Below are positions 25,241-37,146 of a stretch of DNA of 64,000 nt, one piece after another (within the stretch, counting starts at the first letter, position 1; each line of letters opens with the position of its first letter). The stretch lies in contig CAJJDO010000001.1 in assembly GCA_905183005.1 (NCBI GenBank), positions 1,040,278 through 1,104,277 of the forward strand. The letters run 5' to 3'. Origin of the DNA: Paramecium pentaurelia. Lineage: Eukaryota > Ciliophora > Oligohymenophorea > Peniculida > Parameciidae. Below the pieces are notes generated by a model. That model was not told where the DNA came from, did not search any database, and saw nothing but the letters and a program-made list of their open reading frames with translations. The position numbers were made by a program, and so were the translations under genes.

Positions 25241-27469
25241 AAAATCTATAAATTAGTTAATAAAATAATAATTATATTGTATTTATACAATTTCATTAAA
25301 TTTATTTGATTCTCCAATTCTATATTATAGAAAAAATTTTGTTTTTTTCTAAATAATGATTACATCATCCTATCTTTTAGAAAATAACTTACTTTTTATT
25401 GTTAAATCCTTATTTTCCTCTATGTGATTGAGCCTTTTTTATAGTCAATCATATTTTTTATATATCATCTAGATTGAGCTTATTATTCCTTAAGTAATTA
25501 AGAATATTTTACACTCCATATATAATTATTGTATTGCCAATAAATATTACTAATCTGTTACTTAACTTCTATTTTTATCTTTATCTTAATCTTTGACTTT
25601 TGAGTTTAATTTTTTTTGTTTTTTTACCCAATTTAGTTTTTACTATGTCTAAGTAATTCTTTTATTATTTAATCCAACATATAATCTATTAATATTGGAT
25701 ATATAACTAAATCACTTAGAAATTTATAGAAAAATTATTAAATACCATAGTTTATTCATTTCTATGAATTATAATTGTTCAATTTATGATATCATTAAAA
25801 TATAAGATATGTAAATACATAATTTCAATGAAAATTAGTTCACAATTATAATATTTACTAATTAGATGCTTAATAGTATTCATCTTATTGATATATTTAG
25901 ATTTTTATAATTAATATAGATTTACCAACTAAAAATGCTATTATGTATATTTCTAACAATTTATCATTAAAGTCCATTTGTTTTGTTTTTTCTTCCATAA
26001 TAAATCGCTTTATTTTACATCTACAATAAAATATTTTCAAAATATTATGTTAAACTATCTTTTAATTTTGAAAATTAAAATGTCTATATCAAAATAATAA
26101 ATTAAATTACTCTTTTAAACTATCCTACTATTTATTCTAAAATTTAATATTTAATATTGAGTTTTTATTTCATCTTCATCACTTTTATAAATAATGATTA
26201 TTTATATCCTTTATTTATTATATGATAATGGTTGAATAGATAGAATATGAAAAATTAAGCCATTTTATGATAAATTAAAAGAAATGAAAAAAAAATAAAA
26301 TGATAATTCTTAATTTAAAAGTTTAAATTATTATTTTTATTTTTAAATCAAGTAAGATGATTTATAAATTCTTTTGAAATCAATGACTAGACATACGTCA
26401 AATAAATTAATAGTTTTTTTTGATATAACTTTATATTTTAAAATTTCTACTATATCTATACATTATCCTTTATAAATCATTTAAAATTAAAGACATTTCA
26501 TTTAAATACTATATTGTGTTATAATTAAATATACATTTAACTATTTTAGAAAGTAGAATAAATTATTCTAATTAAATTTTATGTTTACTTTAATAAAAAA
26601 GCAATACAATTTACAATCTTAATATATAACATTATAAATTAAAAAATACTTATCAAATCAATAATATTCTGAGAAGTAATGAATATAATTTTGTATTTTC
26701 CAAATAGAATTTTTAAATTATGAGAAGGTATTATAATGATTAAAAATTGAATATCAAAATCAATAAGTAAAATATCCTTAGAGATTTTTTTAATTTTAAT
26801 TATTAAATGATAAAAAGATATAAAGACATATTTCTATTGGAAAATGATATAAGAATATTATATGTATATGACAGTAAAACTTATATTAAGGTAACTTTTA
26901 AACTAAAAAGAGTTTAAATTGTTTTGTTGATGATAAATTAAACTTTAAACAAAAATTTTTATATTGGGACTAAAATTATGATGATTTCTATAATTAAATT
27001 TCATCCATCTTTACCTTTAATTGGTTCTTATTAACATTTTCATGTATGATGTTAGATAATTGAATCAACCATCTTACTTTTCTTTAATAAAATACATCTT
27101 AAATCAAAGCATCAAATAAATAGCATGAATACTGAATTAGACTCTTAATATCTATTAATATTCATGAAGATGAATTGTTAAAATGAATCTAGAAATAAAG
27201 ATTTAATTTGATTCCTTCATTAGGCTCAGATGTTATACTAAAAATAGTAAACTTAAATTAAATCCAAATAATAAGTTCCAATTATTCTTAGTACTAATCT
27301 GATGAGGTTAAATTTTTTATTAATCAACTTAGTTTATTGAAAAAAGATATTGAATTGTTTATTTAGAGATTGAATCATTTATGGTAATCATAAAATTGAA
27401 TTACTTTTTTTTGTTATATAAAATTGAAAGTATTAATTAATAAAATTAATAAATTTAGTTGAACTCATA
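25241..27469. other. long A+T-rich region without a supported gene
   Basis: About 2.2 kb before the SAXO repeat unit. On the - strand there is a 52-codon frame (25840-25998, starting MEEKTKQMDF) and weakly protein-like stretches between 25300 and 25700 (such as NYLRNNKLNLDDI), but they cannot be joined by introns of normal size. From 26000 to 27460 I see only A+T-rich sequence. It could hold decayed gene remnants. It is unusually long for a ciliate somatic genome. Confidence 0.5.
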
Positions 27470-28594
27470 CTTACTCACAATCTTAATAATCAATATACTT
27501 TTAGTATTTAGAATAAATAAATAATTGTAATTAGGTTAAATGTATTTAATTTTAATCATATAATAGATAGGAATAGCTAAAAATGTATGCAAAATATTAT
27601 CAATATAAATATAAATTATTTGATTAATAAAATGGCTTAATAAACTCCAAAATAATGCAAAGCTTATTAAGATTAATAATCTACACCTAATTAAAATAAT
27701 AAAGCATGTTCTATTAATTAATCTTAGGTTGTATAGAATGAATAATTATCTTCAAAAAAAAAAGTATAATCTATTATGATTTTATTAAGGAAGTCTACGA
27801 TAGAATTATGAGTTCCTAAACAAATCGAGATAACTAAACAGATGTCTCATAATATTTCGATCATTTAGGAGGTGAGAAATAAAAAATTTATCAATTTTAG
27901 GAAAGTGTCTATGTTCATTATGTAACTGTGGAAAACATAAATGTAATAGTAAGAATTGTGTCAACAAACCTTAATTACATGGAAATTATACCATATATTA
28001 AAAGGAGTTTGTAAAAAAGACCCCAGAGAATGGATCAAGATGCAACTAAAACATTTTTTAATAACCAAAACCTGAGGGTGATTTAGGAAATGTCACTACT
28101 TATAAAGTAATTACTTATAAACTATTATTTTAGCATGATTTTCCAGGATATAATAGCAAAGTAGAATTACAGAAGAATACATCTAAACCTACTGTTAGTG
28201 GTGTTCCATTTTCTGGAATTTCAACTTATAATAATATGTATTTAAATTGGGGAATGGGTGATACACCTTAATTATTACCATAAAACAATCCTACTGTTAT
28301 CAAAGAAATGCCATTTATGGGAAAAAGCATTTATAAGGATAGTTATTAAGGAGCACAAACAGTCCCAGTATAAAGTTGTAAGAATATGAACAAAGCTTTA
28401 AAGTAATTAAACTATTAGAATTATATATAGATCACCTTTATCACCCCCAGATTTGAAATTTTATGCAGAATCAATATCAAAATCATCATATAAACCTTAC
28501 AAACCTGAAACAACTTAAAGTGCTAAAGATAAATAAAATGTAAATTAAAATATATATAATATAGTCAACTTTGAATCCATCATATAATGGCTAA
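27470..28594 (+). repeat. first copy of exact 1,125-bp direct repeat (SAXO gene cut at its 3' end)
   Basis: This segment is identical to 28596-29720, offset by 1,126 bases with one N between. It contains the SAXO start codon at 27632 and most of the coding sequence, but ends before the last exon. An undetermined base exactly at the joint, together with perfect identity, points to two overlapping contigs laid end to end, not a biological duplication. The truncated gene here should not be counted separately. Confidence 0.9.
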
Positions 28595-28595
28595 N
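28595..28595. other. single N marking an assembly joint
   Basis: One undetermined base flanked by the two identical 1,125-bp copies. It interrupts the first SAXO copy. Confidence 0.95.
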
Positions 28596-29720
28596 CTTAC
28601 TCACAATCTTAATAATCAATATACTTTTAGTATTTAGAATAAATAAATAATTGTAATTAGGTTAAATGTATTTAATTTTAATCATATAATAGATAGGAAT
28701 AGCTAAAAATGTATGCAAAATATTATCAATATAAATATAAATTATTTGATTAATAAAATGGCTTAATAAACTCCAAAATAATGCAAAGCTTATTAAGATT
28801 AATAATCTACACCTAATTAAAATAATAAAGCATGTTCTATTAATTAATCTTAGGTTGTATAGAATGAATAATTATCTTCAAAAAAAAAAGTATAATCTAT
28901 TATGATTTTATTAAGGAAGTCTACGATAGAATTATGAGTTCCTAAACAAATCGAGATAACTAAACAGATGTCTCATAATATTTCGATCATTTAGGAGGTG
29001 AGAAATAAAAAATTTATCAATTTTAGGAAAGTGTCTATGTTCATTATGTAACTGTGGAAAACATAAATGTAATAGTAAGAATTGTGTCAACAAACCTTAA
29101 TTACATGGAAATTATACCATATATTAAAAGGAGTTTGTAAAAAAGACCCCAGAGAATGGATCAAGATGCAACTAAAACATTTTTTAATAACCAAAACCTG
29201 AGGGTGATTTAGGAAATGTCACTACTTATAAAGTAATTACTTATAAACTATTATTTTAGCATGATTTTCCAGGATATAATAGCAAAGTAGAATTACAGAA
29301 GAATACATCTAAACCTACTGTTAGTGGTGTTCCATTTTCTGGAATTTCAACTTATAATAATATGTATTTAAATTGGGGAATGGGTGATACACCTTAATTA
29401 TTACCATAAAACAATCCTACTGTTATCAAAGAAATGCCATTTATGGGAAAAAGCATTTATAAGGATAGTTATTAAGGAGCACAAACAGTCCCAGTATAAA
29501 GTTGTAAGAATATGAACAAAGCTTTAAAGTAATTAAACTATTAGAATTATATATAGATCACCTTTATCACCCCCAGATTTGAAATTTTATGCAGAATCAA
29601 TATCAAAATCATCATATAAACCTTACAAACCTGAAACAACTTAAAGTGCTAAAGATAAATAAAATGTAAATTAAAATATATATAATATAGTCAACTTTGA
29701 ATCCATCATATAATGGCTAA
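28596..29720 (+). repeat. second copy of exact 1,125-bp direct repeat
   Basis: Identical to 27470-28594. Sequence continues uniquely after 29720 and supplies the last SAXO exon, so this copy carries the complete gene. Confidence 0.9.
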
Positions 29721-29819
29721 TATAATAGTGAATACCGTAAAGAATTTGATCCAAAACATTAGAGTCAATGCCCTGCCAAAGAAGTGTTAGAGGAAGTTGC
29801 TCGTAGCACTTAATTTTGA
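28758..29819 (+). CDS. stabiliser of axonemal microtubules (SAXO/FAM154 family)
   Basis: A 308-residue protein with the SAXO signature. The cysteine-rich motif KCLCSLCNCGKHKC comes first, then spaced Mn-type microtubule-binding repeats (TTYKHDFPGY, PFSGISTYNNMYLNW, PFMGKSIYKDSY, YNGQYNSEYRKEFDPK) each followed by proline-rich linkers. SAXO proteins line ciliary and basal-body microtubules and stabilise them. Five introns: 28890-28915 (ends AAG), 28998-29026, 29233-29259 (27 nt without TGA), 29529-29556 and 29666-29690. The last intron and the last exon exist only in this copy. A truncated duplicate starts at 27632. Confidence 0.9.
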
Positions 29820-30739
29820 ACTCAATTCTATGGGTTTGATTATAGATAAACATAATATCAATTTATATTTATTTTATTAAACATCCACTAAATTGTGATT
29901 TTTTAATAAAGAATCCCTAACAAATTTGTATTATTAATAATTTAATTGTATTTTATTAATTTCTTTGAAATCTTAGATATAATTCTATTCAATTTAATCT
30001 TAAAAGGAATAAATTATAGTTTTTTGGAATATTAATTATATTTATTTCATCTTTAAATTTTATTAATGAATATTTCTTTAATATAATAATATTTCAATAA
30101 GTAAGGTTGTATTAAGTTATATATTATTATTAATTCATAACTCACTTATAATTTATGGGAATATAGTTAATTTAAAGATCCAAATGAGAATATATATATA
30201 GTAATGGAGTCCTTTTTGTTAGAGAAAAATTACATATAAATATATATTCATATATTTTTTAATTAGAATTATGATACCTCATAATATTATTAGATATATG
30301 TTAAAATTAATAAAAGTTGTTCATTCATATTGATAAATATTTTAAGTCAATGAAATTAGAATGATTATATCATTGAATACTTAAATAGAATCTGATTATA
30401 AAGTCTTGATAAATTAAAAATTCTATTTTTGTTAATATAAATCCGATTTCTTCTGTAATGAGACCTTAATTTAATGTAAACATCTTTAATATATTTATGA
30501 TGATTATCAGAGTAATAAGTAATTGAAACCTTAAGTAAAATTTGTATTGTATTTACGATGATGTAGAAATTATAAAAATAAATAAAAATTTAATATGATT
30601 AAATTCATTCTATATGGAATAATAATTAAAATAAAATAATTAATAAAAACTGTGACGTAAAAGCTAAATTATTAATGACATCAAAGAAATTGAATTCTTA
30701 AGTAATGATTATGTTTTTTTTAATGAATAAAATTAAAAA
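29820..30739. other. A+T-rich intergenic region
   Basis: About 920 bp between the SAXO gene and the cathepsin-like gene, both on the + strand. Frames are short and codon content is not protein-like. I see no RNA gene or repeat. Confidence 0.6.
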
Positions 30740-31718
30740 ATGTCCAAAACATTATTAGCTTTAGGTACAATTGCACTCCTTGGAACACTTATGATGGTCA
30801 ATCAACCAGAATAACTTGATTTTGCCTCAAAATATCAAACATTCAAATAAAAATATGGAAAGAGATATTCATAAACTGAAGATGCTTATAGAATGGCAAT
30901 CTATACATAAAATGTCTTATATGCTGAATCAGTAAACTTGTAAGAAGGAAAAAGAGTTTTTGGTGAAACTATCTTCTTCGATTTAACAAAAGAAGAATTT
31001 GCTGAAACATACTTAACACTTAAAATCACAGAAGAAGATTTGAATCTTGAAAGAGTACCTGCCAAGAATATTCAAGCTGCTGATAAAATTGATTGGACTA
31101 AACAAGGAGCAGTTACTGATGTTAAAGACTAAGGATAATGTGGTTCATGCTGGACATTTGGTACAACAGGAGTTTTGGAAGGTTTCTTTTTCAAAACTAC
31201 TGGTGAATTACCAAATTTATCTGAATAATAATTGTTGGATTGCTCAACTTTCTAAGATTTCAATCTTGGTTGCAATGGTGGTCTCCCATACAGAGCATTA
31301 CAATATGTTAAGAGAAGTGGTATCACTACTTAAGCTGCTTATCCATATGTATTATTTTAATATTAATATTTAGACTGCTGTTTAAGGATCATGCAGAATT
31401 AAGGGAGGTGCTTATCATATTAAAGGAGCTGTCTAATTAGAAGCCACAGAAGAAGCTTTGATTTCATATCTTAATGAAGGACCAGTTTCAGTTGGAGTCG
31501 ATGCTAGCAACTGGTAATACTATAACCCAGATACCGAAAAGATTTTCAGTAATTGTTAAGAAAGCTTAAATCATGCAGTCTTAGCTGTTGGTTATGACAA
31601 AGATTCAATTAAAATCAAGAACTCTTGGAGTACTGCATGGGGAGATAAGGGATATATTCATTTAGCTAGAGGAAAAAACACATGTGGTGTTTATAATACT
31701 AATGTTGTTGTTGTTTGA
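30740..31718 (+). CDS. papain-family cysteine protease (cathepsin L-like)
   Basis: A 317-residue preproenzyme. It has a signal peptide (MSKTLLALGTIALLGTL), an inhibitor-type propeptide (FASKYQTFKQKYGKRYS) and a mature C1A peptidase starting near AADKIDWTKQGAV. Catalytic residues are all present: the cysteine in QGQCGSCWTFG, the histidine in SLNHAVLAVGYD and the asparagine in IKNSWSTAWGDKGY. The GCNGGLP motif is also present. One 25-nt intron lies at 31349-31373. Proteases of this group act in digestive vacuoles and lysosomes or are secreted. CWTF instead of the usual CWAF is a minor change. Confidence 0.95.
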
Positions 31719-31763
31719 ATAAATTAATAATTTATATTTCACAAAGTAATAAAAATTACATTT

Positions 31764-32069
31764 TCAATTTATTTTTGCATGTTATTTTTATAAAAACATA
31801 GGATTTCTATGAACAATTAAAGAATTAATATATTCATTAGGAGAGTATTCATAATTTTATTATTAATTTGTTTCACTTAATTCTTTCAAAAATATGTCAG
31901 TTAAACAATCACGAGTCTTAATATTTTCAATTTTTTAAGTAAATTTTTTATTTACATTTACAAATTCTATCAAATTGCTAGGATTTTTACTCACTTAAAC
32001 TCTTCTATGATATTTTAATGTTTCAAAATCTGGAAGTTGATTTGACTTTTTATATTGTTTCAAATTCAT
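31764..32069 (-). CDS. small hypothetical protein
   Basis: An uninterrupted 101-codon frame on the - strand, from MNLKQYKKSNQLPDF to HAKIN, with ciliate-like codon use. It is polar, with no signal peptide or membrane segment. Its stop is 45 bp from the convergent cathepsin stop, and its start is 123 bp from the divergent HP1-like start, so it fills an otherwise empty gap with normal gene spacing. No family is recognised. Confidence 0.45.
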
Positions 32070-32192
32070 TTTTTTATTTTTAATATTATAGTTTATTATA
32101 ATTTATATTAATGTTTTACATTTAATTTTTTCCTGGTGATATTTTACATATTTAATACTTTGATCAATTATTTGTCGACCTTAATAATTAAA

Positions 32193-32989
32193 ATGATGAA
32201 AGAGCCTGAGAAAATCATGAAAAAGAATATCTTAAATGGACAAATTAAATACTAAGTTAAATGGAAAGGTTTTGAAGAAACTACATGGGAATCTGATGAA
32301 ACTATGAAGAAATATAAAGAACTTATTGAAGATTATAATTATTATTCATTGACTGGTGAAAGATATGATGAAAAAAAAATAGAAGAAATTAGATAATTAA
32401 CTGTTTAATCATAACCTAGAACTGCTATCAAAAGAGTAGCTATACCAAAATTAATGCCTCCAAATGAATTAAATAAAAAAGAAAAAAAAATTGATAAAAT
32501 TGATAACAAACATATTGAAATTATAGATAATCCTAAAAATGATTAATTACAAGATAAATTAAATATCATTTAGCCATCCCATACTACAATCAATCTCACT
32601 GAAATATCTATGTAAATTTTAATATTTAAATTTAAGGAAAGTTCCAGAAAAATTAGTAAATTCTAATGACAAATTAGAAATTGTTAAATTGTAATCTAAT
32701 TAAAATAAAGGACTATTTTCTCTTATTTGGAAACAGAGATCAGATGGTATTAAACCTTATTGTGATGAATATACCTATGAAGATTTTAAGACTTAAGCTC
32801 CCTTATTTTTTATACAATTTTTTGAAACCTGTATCTTTGAATGTCAAAGTTAAAATGATATTAAGTAATTATTCAAATTAATTTAGATTTGAAATACAAG
32901 GTTAAGATATTGCTGAAAGAATTAAAGTCATTAAAGAAATCTTGGAAAAAAATGATTAGGATAAAAACATTTGTCAAATCTAAAAATGA
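32193..32989 (+). CDS. HP1-like chromodomain / chromo-shadow protein
   Basis: A 249-residue protein with a chromodomain at the N-terminus (GQIKYQVKWKGFEETTWES) and a chromo-shadow-like domain near the C-terminus (GLFSLIWKQRSDGIKPYCDE then APLFFIQFFETCI). A lysine-rich hinge separates them. This is the layout of heterochromatin protein 1, which reads methylated histone H3 and dimerises through the shadow domain. The first aromatic residue of the methyl-lysine cage is not present, because the protein begins MMKEPEKIM where HP1 has EYVVEK. Introns are 32612-32636 (ends AAG) and 32865-32886. The gene is complete here; a 5'-truncated duplicate follows after the N at 33404. Confidence 0.82.
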
Positions 32990-33403
32990 GTAAATGATTC
33001 TTTTTCATATTTGAACTAATTTTATTTAAATAATAATTTTTATATTTTTATCCTTATAAAATATAATAAATTAATCAATCCATTTATATTTAAATCAATA
33101 ATATAAGACATATTTTTAATTAACTATTGTAACCCTTTATTTTATTATTCATTATCCCATTTATCTAAATGAATTAAATCAAATAATCTAATTAACTTTG
33201 ATAAAAGCTTATCTATATTTATAAATTGAATCAATAGGAAGGAAAGGAAAAATTTAATATCAAAACCCATTATGTTTATAATTATAAAATTTATTGTAAT
33301 AAGATTAATATAGGTTAGTCTTCATATTTTTGAATTTGAATAATTGTACTCTCTCTCATTCAATTTTTTGATTGTTATTAAAATTCTATGTAAAAACTTT
33401 TAT
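32331..33403 (+). repeat. first copy of exact 1,073-bp direct repeat
   Basis: Identical to 33405-34477, offset 1,074 bases, separated by one N. It spans most of the HP1-like gene and its 3' flank. As with the repeat at 27.5-29.7 kb, it looks like an unmerged contig overlap. Confidence 0.9.
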
Positions 33404-33404
33404 N
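33404..33404. other. single N marking an assembly joint
   Basis: One undetermined base between two identical 1,073-bp copies. Confidence 0.95.
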
Positions 33405-34477
33405 GATTATAATTATTATTCATTGACTGGTGAAAGATATGATGAAAAAAAAATAGAAGAAATTAGATAATTAACTGTTTAATCATAACCTAGAACTGCT
33501 ATCAAAAGAGTAGCTATACCAAAATTAATGCCTCCAAATGAATTAAATAAAAAAGAAAAAAAAATTGATAAAATTGATAACAAACATATTGAAATTATAG
33601 ATAATCCTAAAAATGATTAATTACAAGATAAATTAAATATCATTTAGCCATCCCATACTACAATCAATCTCACTGAAATATCTATGTAAATTTTAATATT
33701 TAAATTTAAGGAAAGTTCCAGAAAAATTAGTAAATTCTAATGACAAATTAGAAATTGTTAAATTGTAATCTAATTAAAATAAAGGACTATTTTCTCTTAT
33801 TTGGAAACAGAGATCAGATGGTATTAAACCTTATTGTGATGAATATACCTATGAAGATTTTAAGACTTAAGCTCCCTTATTTTTTATACAATTTTTTGAA
33901 ACCTGTATCTTTGAATGTCAAAGTTAAAATGATATTAAGTAATTATTCAAATTAATTTAGATTTGAAATACAAGGTTAAGATATTGCTGAAAGAATTAAA
34001 GTCATTAAAGAAATCTTGGAAAAAAATGATTAGGATAAAAACATTTGTCAAATCTAAAAATGAGTAAATGATTCTTTTTCATATTTGAACTAATTTTATT
34101 TAAATAATAATTTTTATATTTTTATCCTTATAAAATATAATAAATTAATCAATCCATTTATATTTAAATCAATAATATAAGACATATTTTTAATTAACTA
34201 TTGTAACCCTTTATTTTATTATTCATTATCCCATTTATCTAAATGAATTAAATCAAATAATCTAATTAACTTTGATAAAAGCTTATCTATATTTATAAAT
34301 TGAATCAATAGGAAGGAAAGGAAAAATTTAATATCAAAACCCATTATGTTTATAATTATAAAATTTATTGTAATAAGATTAATATAGGTTAGTCTTCATA
34401 TTTTTGAATTTGAATAATTGTACTCTCTCTCATTCAATTTTTTGATTGTTATTAAAATTCTATGTAAAAACTTTTAT
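33405..34477 (+). repeat. second copy of 1,073-bp repeat with a 5'-truncated HP1-like fragment
   Basis: This copy begins inside the chromodomain gene, at the codon for aspartate in the EDYNYYS region, so 33405-34063 is a coding fragment without a start or the chromodomain core. Unique sequence resumes at 34478. It is best read as the end of a neighbouring contig, not as a second gene. From 34064 to 34799 no other gene is visible. Confidence 0.88.
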
Positions 34478-34799
34478 TATAATGTTAATTATATTGAAAA
34501 TTGCTGGATAATTTATTTATAGCAATTATTAGAAATATAAAATAGGATGAAATTAATGTGTCATTCATAAATGAAAAGATTTGATCAATTATTTTTATTT
34601 AATATATTTGAATATTTTAAAAGAATTAATTTGTCTATTATAAAATTAATAATTTGGAAAAGAATAATTTGATTTAACCTTTTAATGAGTAATTTATGAA
34701 TGTTAAAAAGAATGATTGAGTTTTTAAATTAAATGTTAGAGATTCAAAATTAAATTTAAATTAGATGAAAGTATTGAATGATTAATTATTTTATATTTA

Positions 34800-35473
34800 A
34801 TGTTAATTCTTGTTGGAAAAAAATTAAAGGATTTAAGTGAATTTACTCAAGCATAGAATAATGAAATCAAGCATTTAGATGTTTCTGTATTAATTCAATA
34901 TTAATTTAATAGAACAATTTGCTTAAATCTGGAAAAGAATTTGCATATTTTCAAAATTTAGAGACTTTGATAATTGATAATAATTATTATTTTAATCTAT
35001 ATGATTTTCCTTAACTTCCATAATTAGTAACTCTTAGTGCAAATAAGAATAATTTTAATAATTTAGAAATGTAATTTTGATTTATTGATATATATAGTTT
35101 TATTGAAGACTGTAAATCAAAGTTTCCAAAATTAACACATCTGAGTTTAATAAAAAATCCCATTTGTCCTATGTTCATAGGTGAAGAGGAATATTAAACA
35201 TATAGATCTACTCTTATCAAATAATTGAGAAATTTAAAAAATATAGATGGAACTCCAGTTAATCCAAAAGAAGTTGATCCAAATTATTTTAAATAATAAT
35301 AAATTTAGGAATACTAATAGCAATAATTAAATGTAATTTAATCATACAATTAGAAGAATCATAATGAAGTTAAAGGAACAATAGAATTCAACTAAAAATA
35401 TTAAAAACCTAACCCTTAAACTATTAAAAAAAGAAGTGAAGGCAATAGATTTGTTAAGAACAACCAATTATGA
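34800..35473 (+). CDS. leucine-rich-repeat protein
   Basis: A 206-residue protein with several SDS22-type leucine-rich repeats (IKHLDVSNNLL, LETLIIDNNYY, LVTLSANKNNF, LTHLSLIKNPIC), then the LRR-cap-like stretch TYRSTLIKQLRNLKNIDGTP, and a glutamine/asparagine-rich tail. Introns are 34887-34912 and 35071-35097, both ending TAG. LRR proteins of this size and cap are common among ciliary and phosphatase-regulating proteins, but no specific identity is justified. A start at 34800 gives a natural N-terminus. Confidence 0.8.
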
Positions 35474-35585
35474 TTAATTATAAGATTTTGTGTTATAAGA
35501 ATTGAGATAGCATTTACCTCTTAAATTTTTTGATAGAAAGTTATTTCCATATTAATTACATAATATAAATTAAATAATAATATTG

Positions 35586-36374
35586 ATGAGTGATTAAAAT
35601 AAACTTAAATAGTACAAATTAACTAAACCAGAAACATTCTCATTATCCTTTTATGATGCATTTAAAGAATATTAAGAATGGCTTATTAATGCTAATAATC
35701 CATAAAGATAACCAAGAAAATCTCATAAATGGCATTCCAATATTACAGACTATTTTAATTATGGTTTTAATGAACATACTATGCAAATCTATGTACATAA
35801 AATTACATAATTGACAGAAACCTATAGAAAATATAGATTATTATATGCTGAAAAATGTGATAATTCTAAAGAAACTATATTTAATTCAGCATAGGAAATT
35901 AAACGACAAACCAAAGATGTTTATCCAATTGATTTAGGTGGAATATTTATACCTGTTGATGATAAAGTTCTTGATTTTAGTTTTAAATTTTAAGTTGAAA
36001 ATTTATATGAATAATATAATTTTTCAACTTAAAATTTAAAACCAAAATCATTAAACAATCAATATCATTGTTCTGGTGAAGCCCTATTATTTAAATCTAA
36101 ATTTATTTCTGATATTTTTAGAAAATAGGTAAAGGATATTTAAGATCTCTATAAATAATATAAAAAAGAACATTAAAGAGATTTATATCTTTTTAATACA
36201 GCAGTAAAAGTGTTTCCTATTTAAAAAGAGGATGAATTTTCAATTTAGTTTGCATAACTTGTCAAAAATATTGCTATAAAATATGAAAAATCAGAAAAAT
36301 CTGATAAAATAGATAAACATGATAGAAATGAGAGATCAAGAACACCTAAAAAAAGTAGATCTAAGAAATATTGA
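35586..36374 (+). CDS. Fip1-like pre-mRNA polyadenylation factor
   Basis: A 262-residue protein with no intron. It holds the Fip1 motif HSNITDYFNYGFNEHTMQIY near residue 50, preceded by RKSHKWH where yeast and human Fip1 have a tryptophan/arginine-rich lead. Fip1 links poly(A) polymerase to the cleavage/polyadenylation complex in the nucleus. The C-terminus ends in a basic, serine-rich tail (RSRTPKKSRSKKY), also seen in animal Fip1. The rest is not conserved in any way I can judge. It lies 47 bp upstream of MOB4 on the same strand. Confidence 0.78.
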
Positions 36375-36421
36375 TTTATAATTATCATTATTAATAATAT
36401 ATTTATATTTGAAATTCAAAA

Positions 36422-37146
36422 ATGCGTCGAAATAGAATAGGGACTAAAGCAGAATTTCTATGGGCATGTATCATATTCCAAAATAACCTTAGGGGATGTT
36501 GAAGATATCTCTCAAATGAATGGACCTTTAGCAGTCTAAGAATACATTTAAGAATTAATAAGTAATCTAACATTTTTATTAATTAGGAGCTGATTCATCT
36601 AACATAAAATAAATTATTACTCCTCCTCCTGAAGTTGACATTAATGTTTGGCAATATGAACATTTAAGACAATTTATTTTAGAATTAAATCTTTTAGTTA
36701 CATAATTGAAAGGACTATGCACAGCTTAAACATGTCCAAAAATGAAAGCTACAGAAGATTGGCTTTACTTGTGTGCTGCACATAAAAAAGCATAAGAATG
36801 TTCAGCTATTGATTATATGATACATAATTTAGATTAGAGTACATCTATTTTAACGAACATAAAAACATACCCATCAAGGTTATTATTAATTATGATATTA
36901 TTAGAGTTTCAATCAATCCTCAAAATGCAACCAATAATTTTGCCTTTATAGTTAGAAGACTCTATAGATTATTCTCTCATACTTATTTTAATCATAAGGA
37001 AATTTTTGAAGATTTTGAAGTATATTACTCATTTACAATACTAGAATGAAATGTTTTTATGCACAAGGTTTACTGAATTTGCCTTAAAATTTGATCTAAT
37101 GAGTCCAAAACTAATAACAATTCCAAAAGAAGCTTTAAAATTATGA
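36422..37146 (+). CDS. MOB4: MOB4/phocein-family protein
   Basis: A 207-residue member of the Mob family, closest to MOB4 (phocein), a subunit of the STRIPAK kinase-phosphatase complex. The start MRRNRIGTKAE matches the family's RRNRPGTKAE, and PLAVQEYIQELI, VWQYEHLRQF, TEDWLYLCAAHKKAQECSAI, RRLYRLFSHTYFNH and FLCTRFTEF follow in order. The zinc ligands (two cysteines, two histidines) are in place. Four introns: 36468-36492, 36562-36586, 36879-36904 (starts GTT) and 37020-37044; all end TAG. Confidence 0.95.

Noticed and set aside
25840..25998. 52-codon - strand frame MEEKTKQMDFNDKLLEIY...
   Set aside because: Too short to stand alone, and no intron of 20-34 nt joins it to the weak downstream segments.
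27632..28594. A second, truncated SAXO paralogue
   Set aside because: Identical to the downstream gene and cut exactly at an N, so it is an assembly duplicate.
33405..34063. A second, 5'-truncated HP1-like gene
   Set aside because: Identical to the upstream gene and starting exactly after an N, so it is an assembly duplicate.
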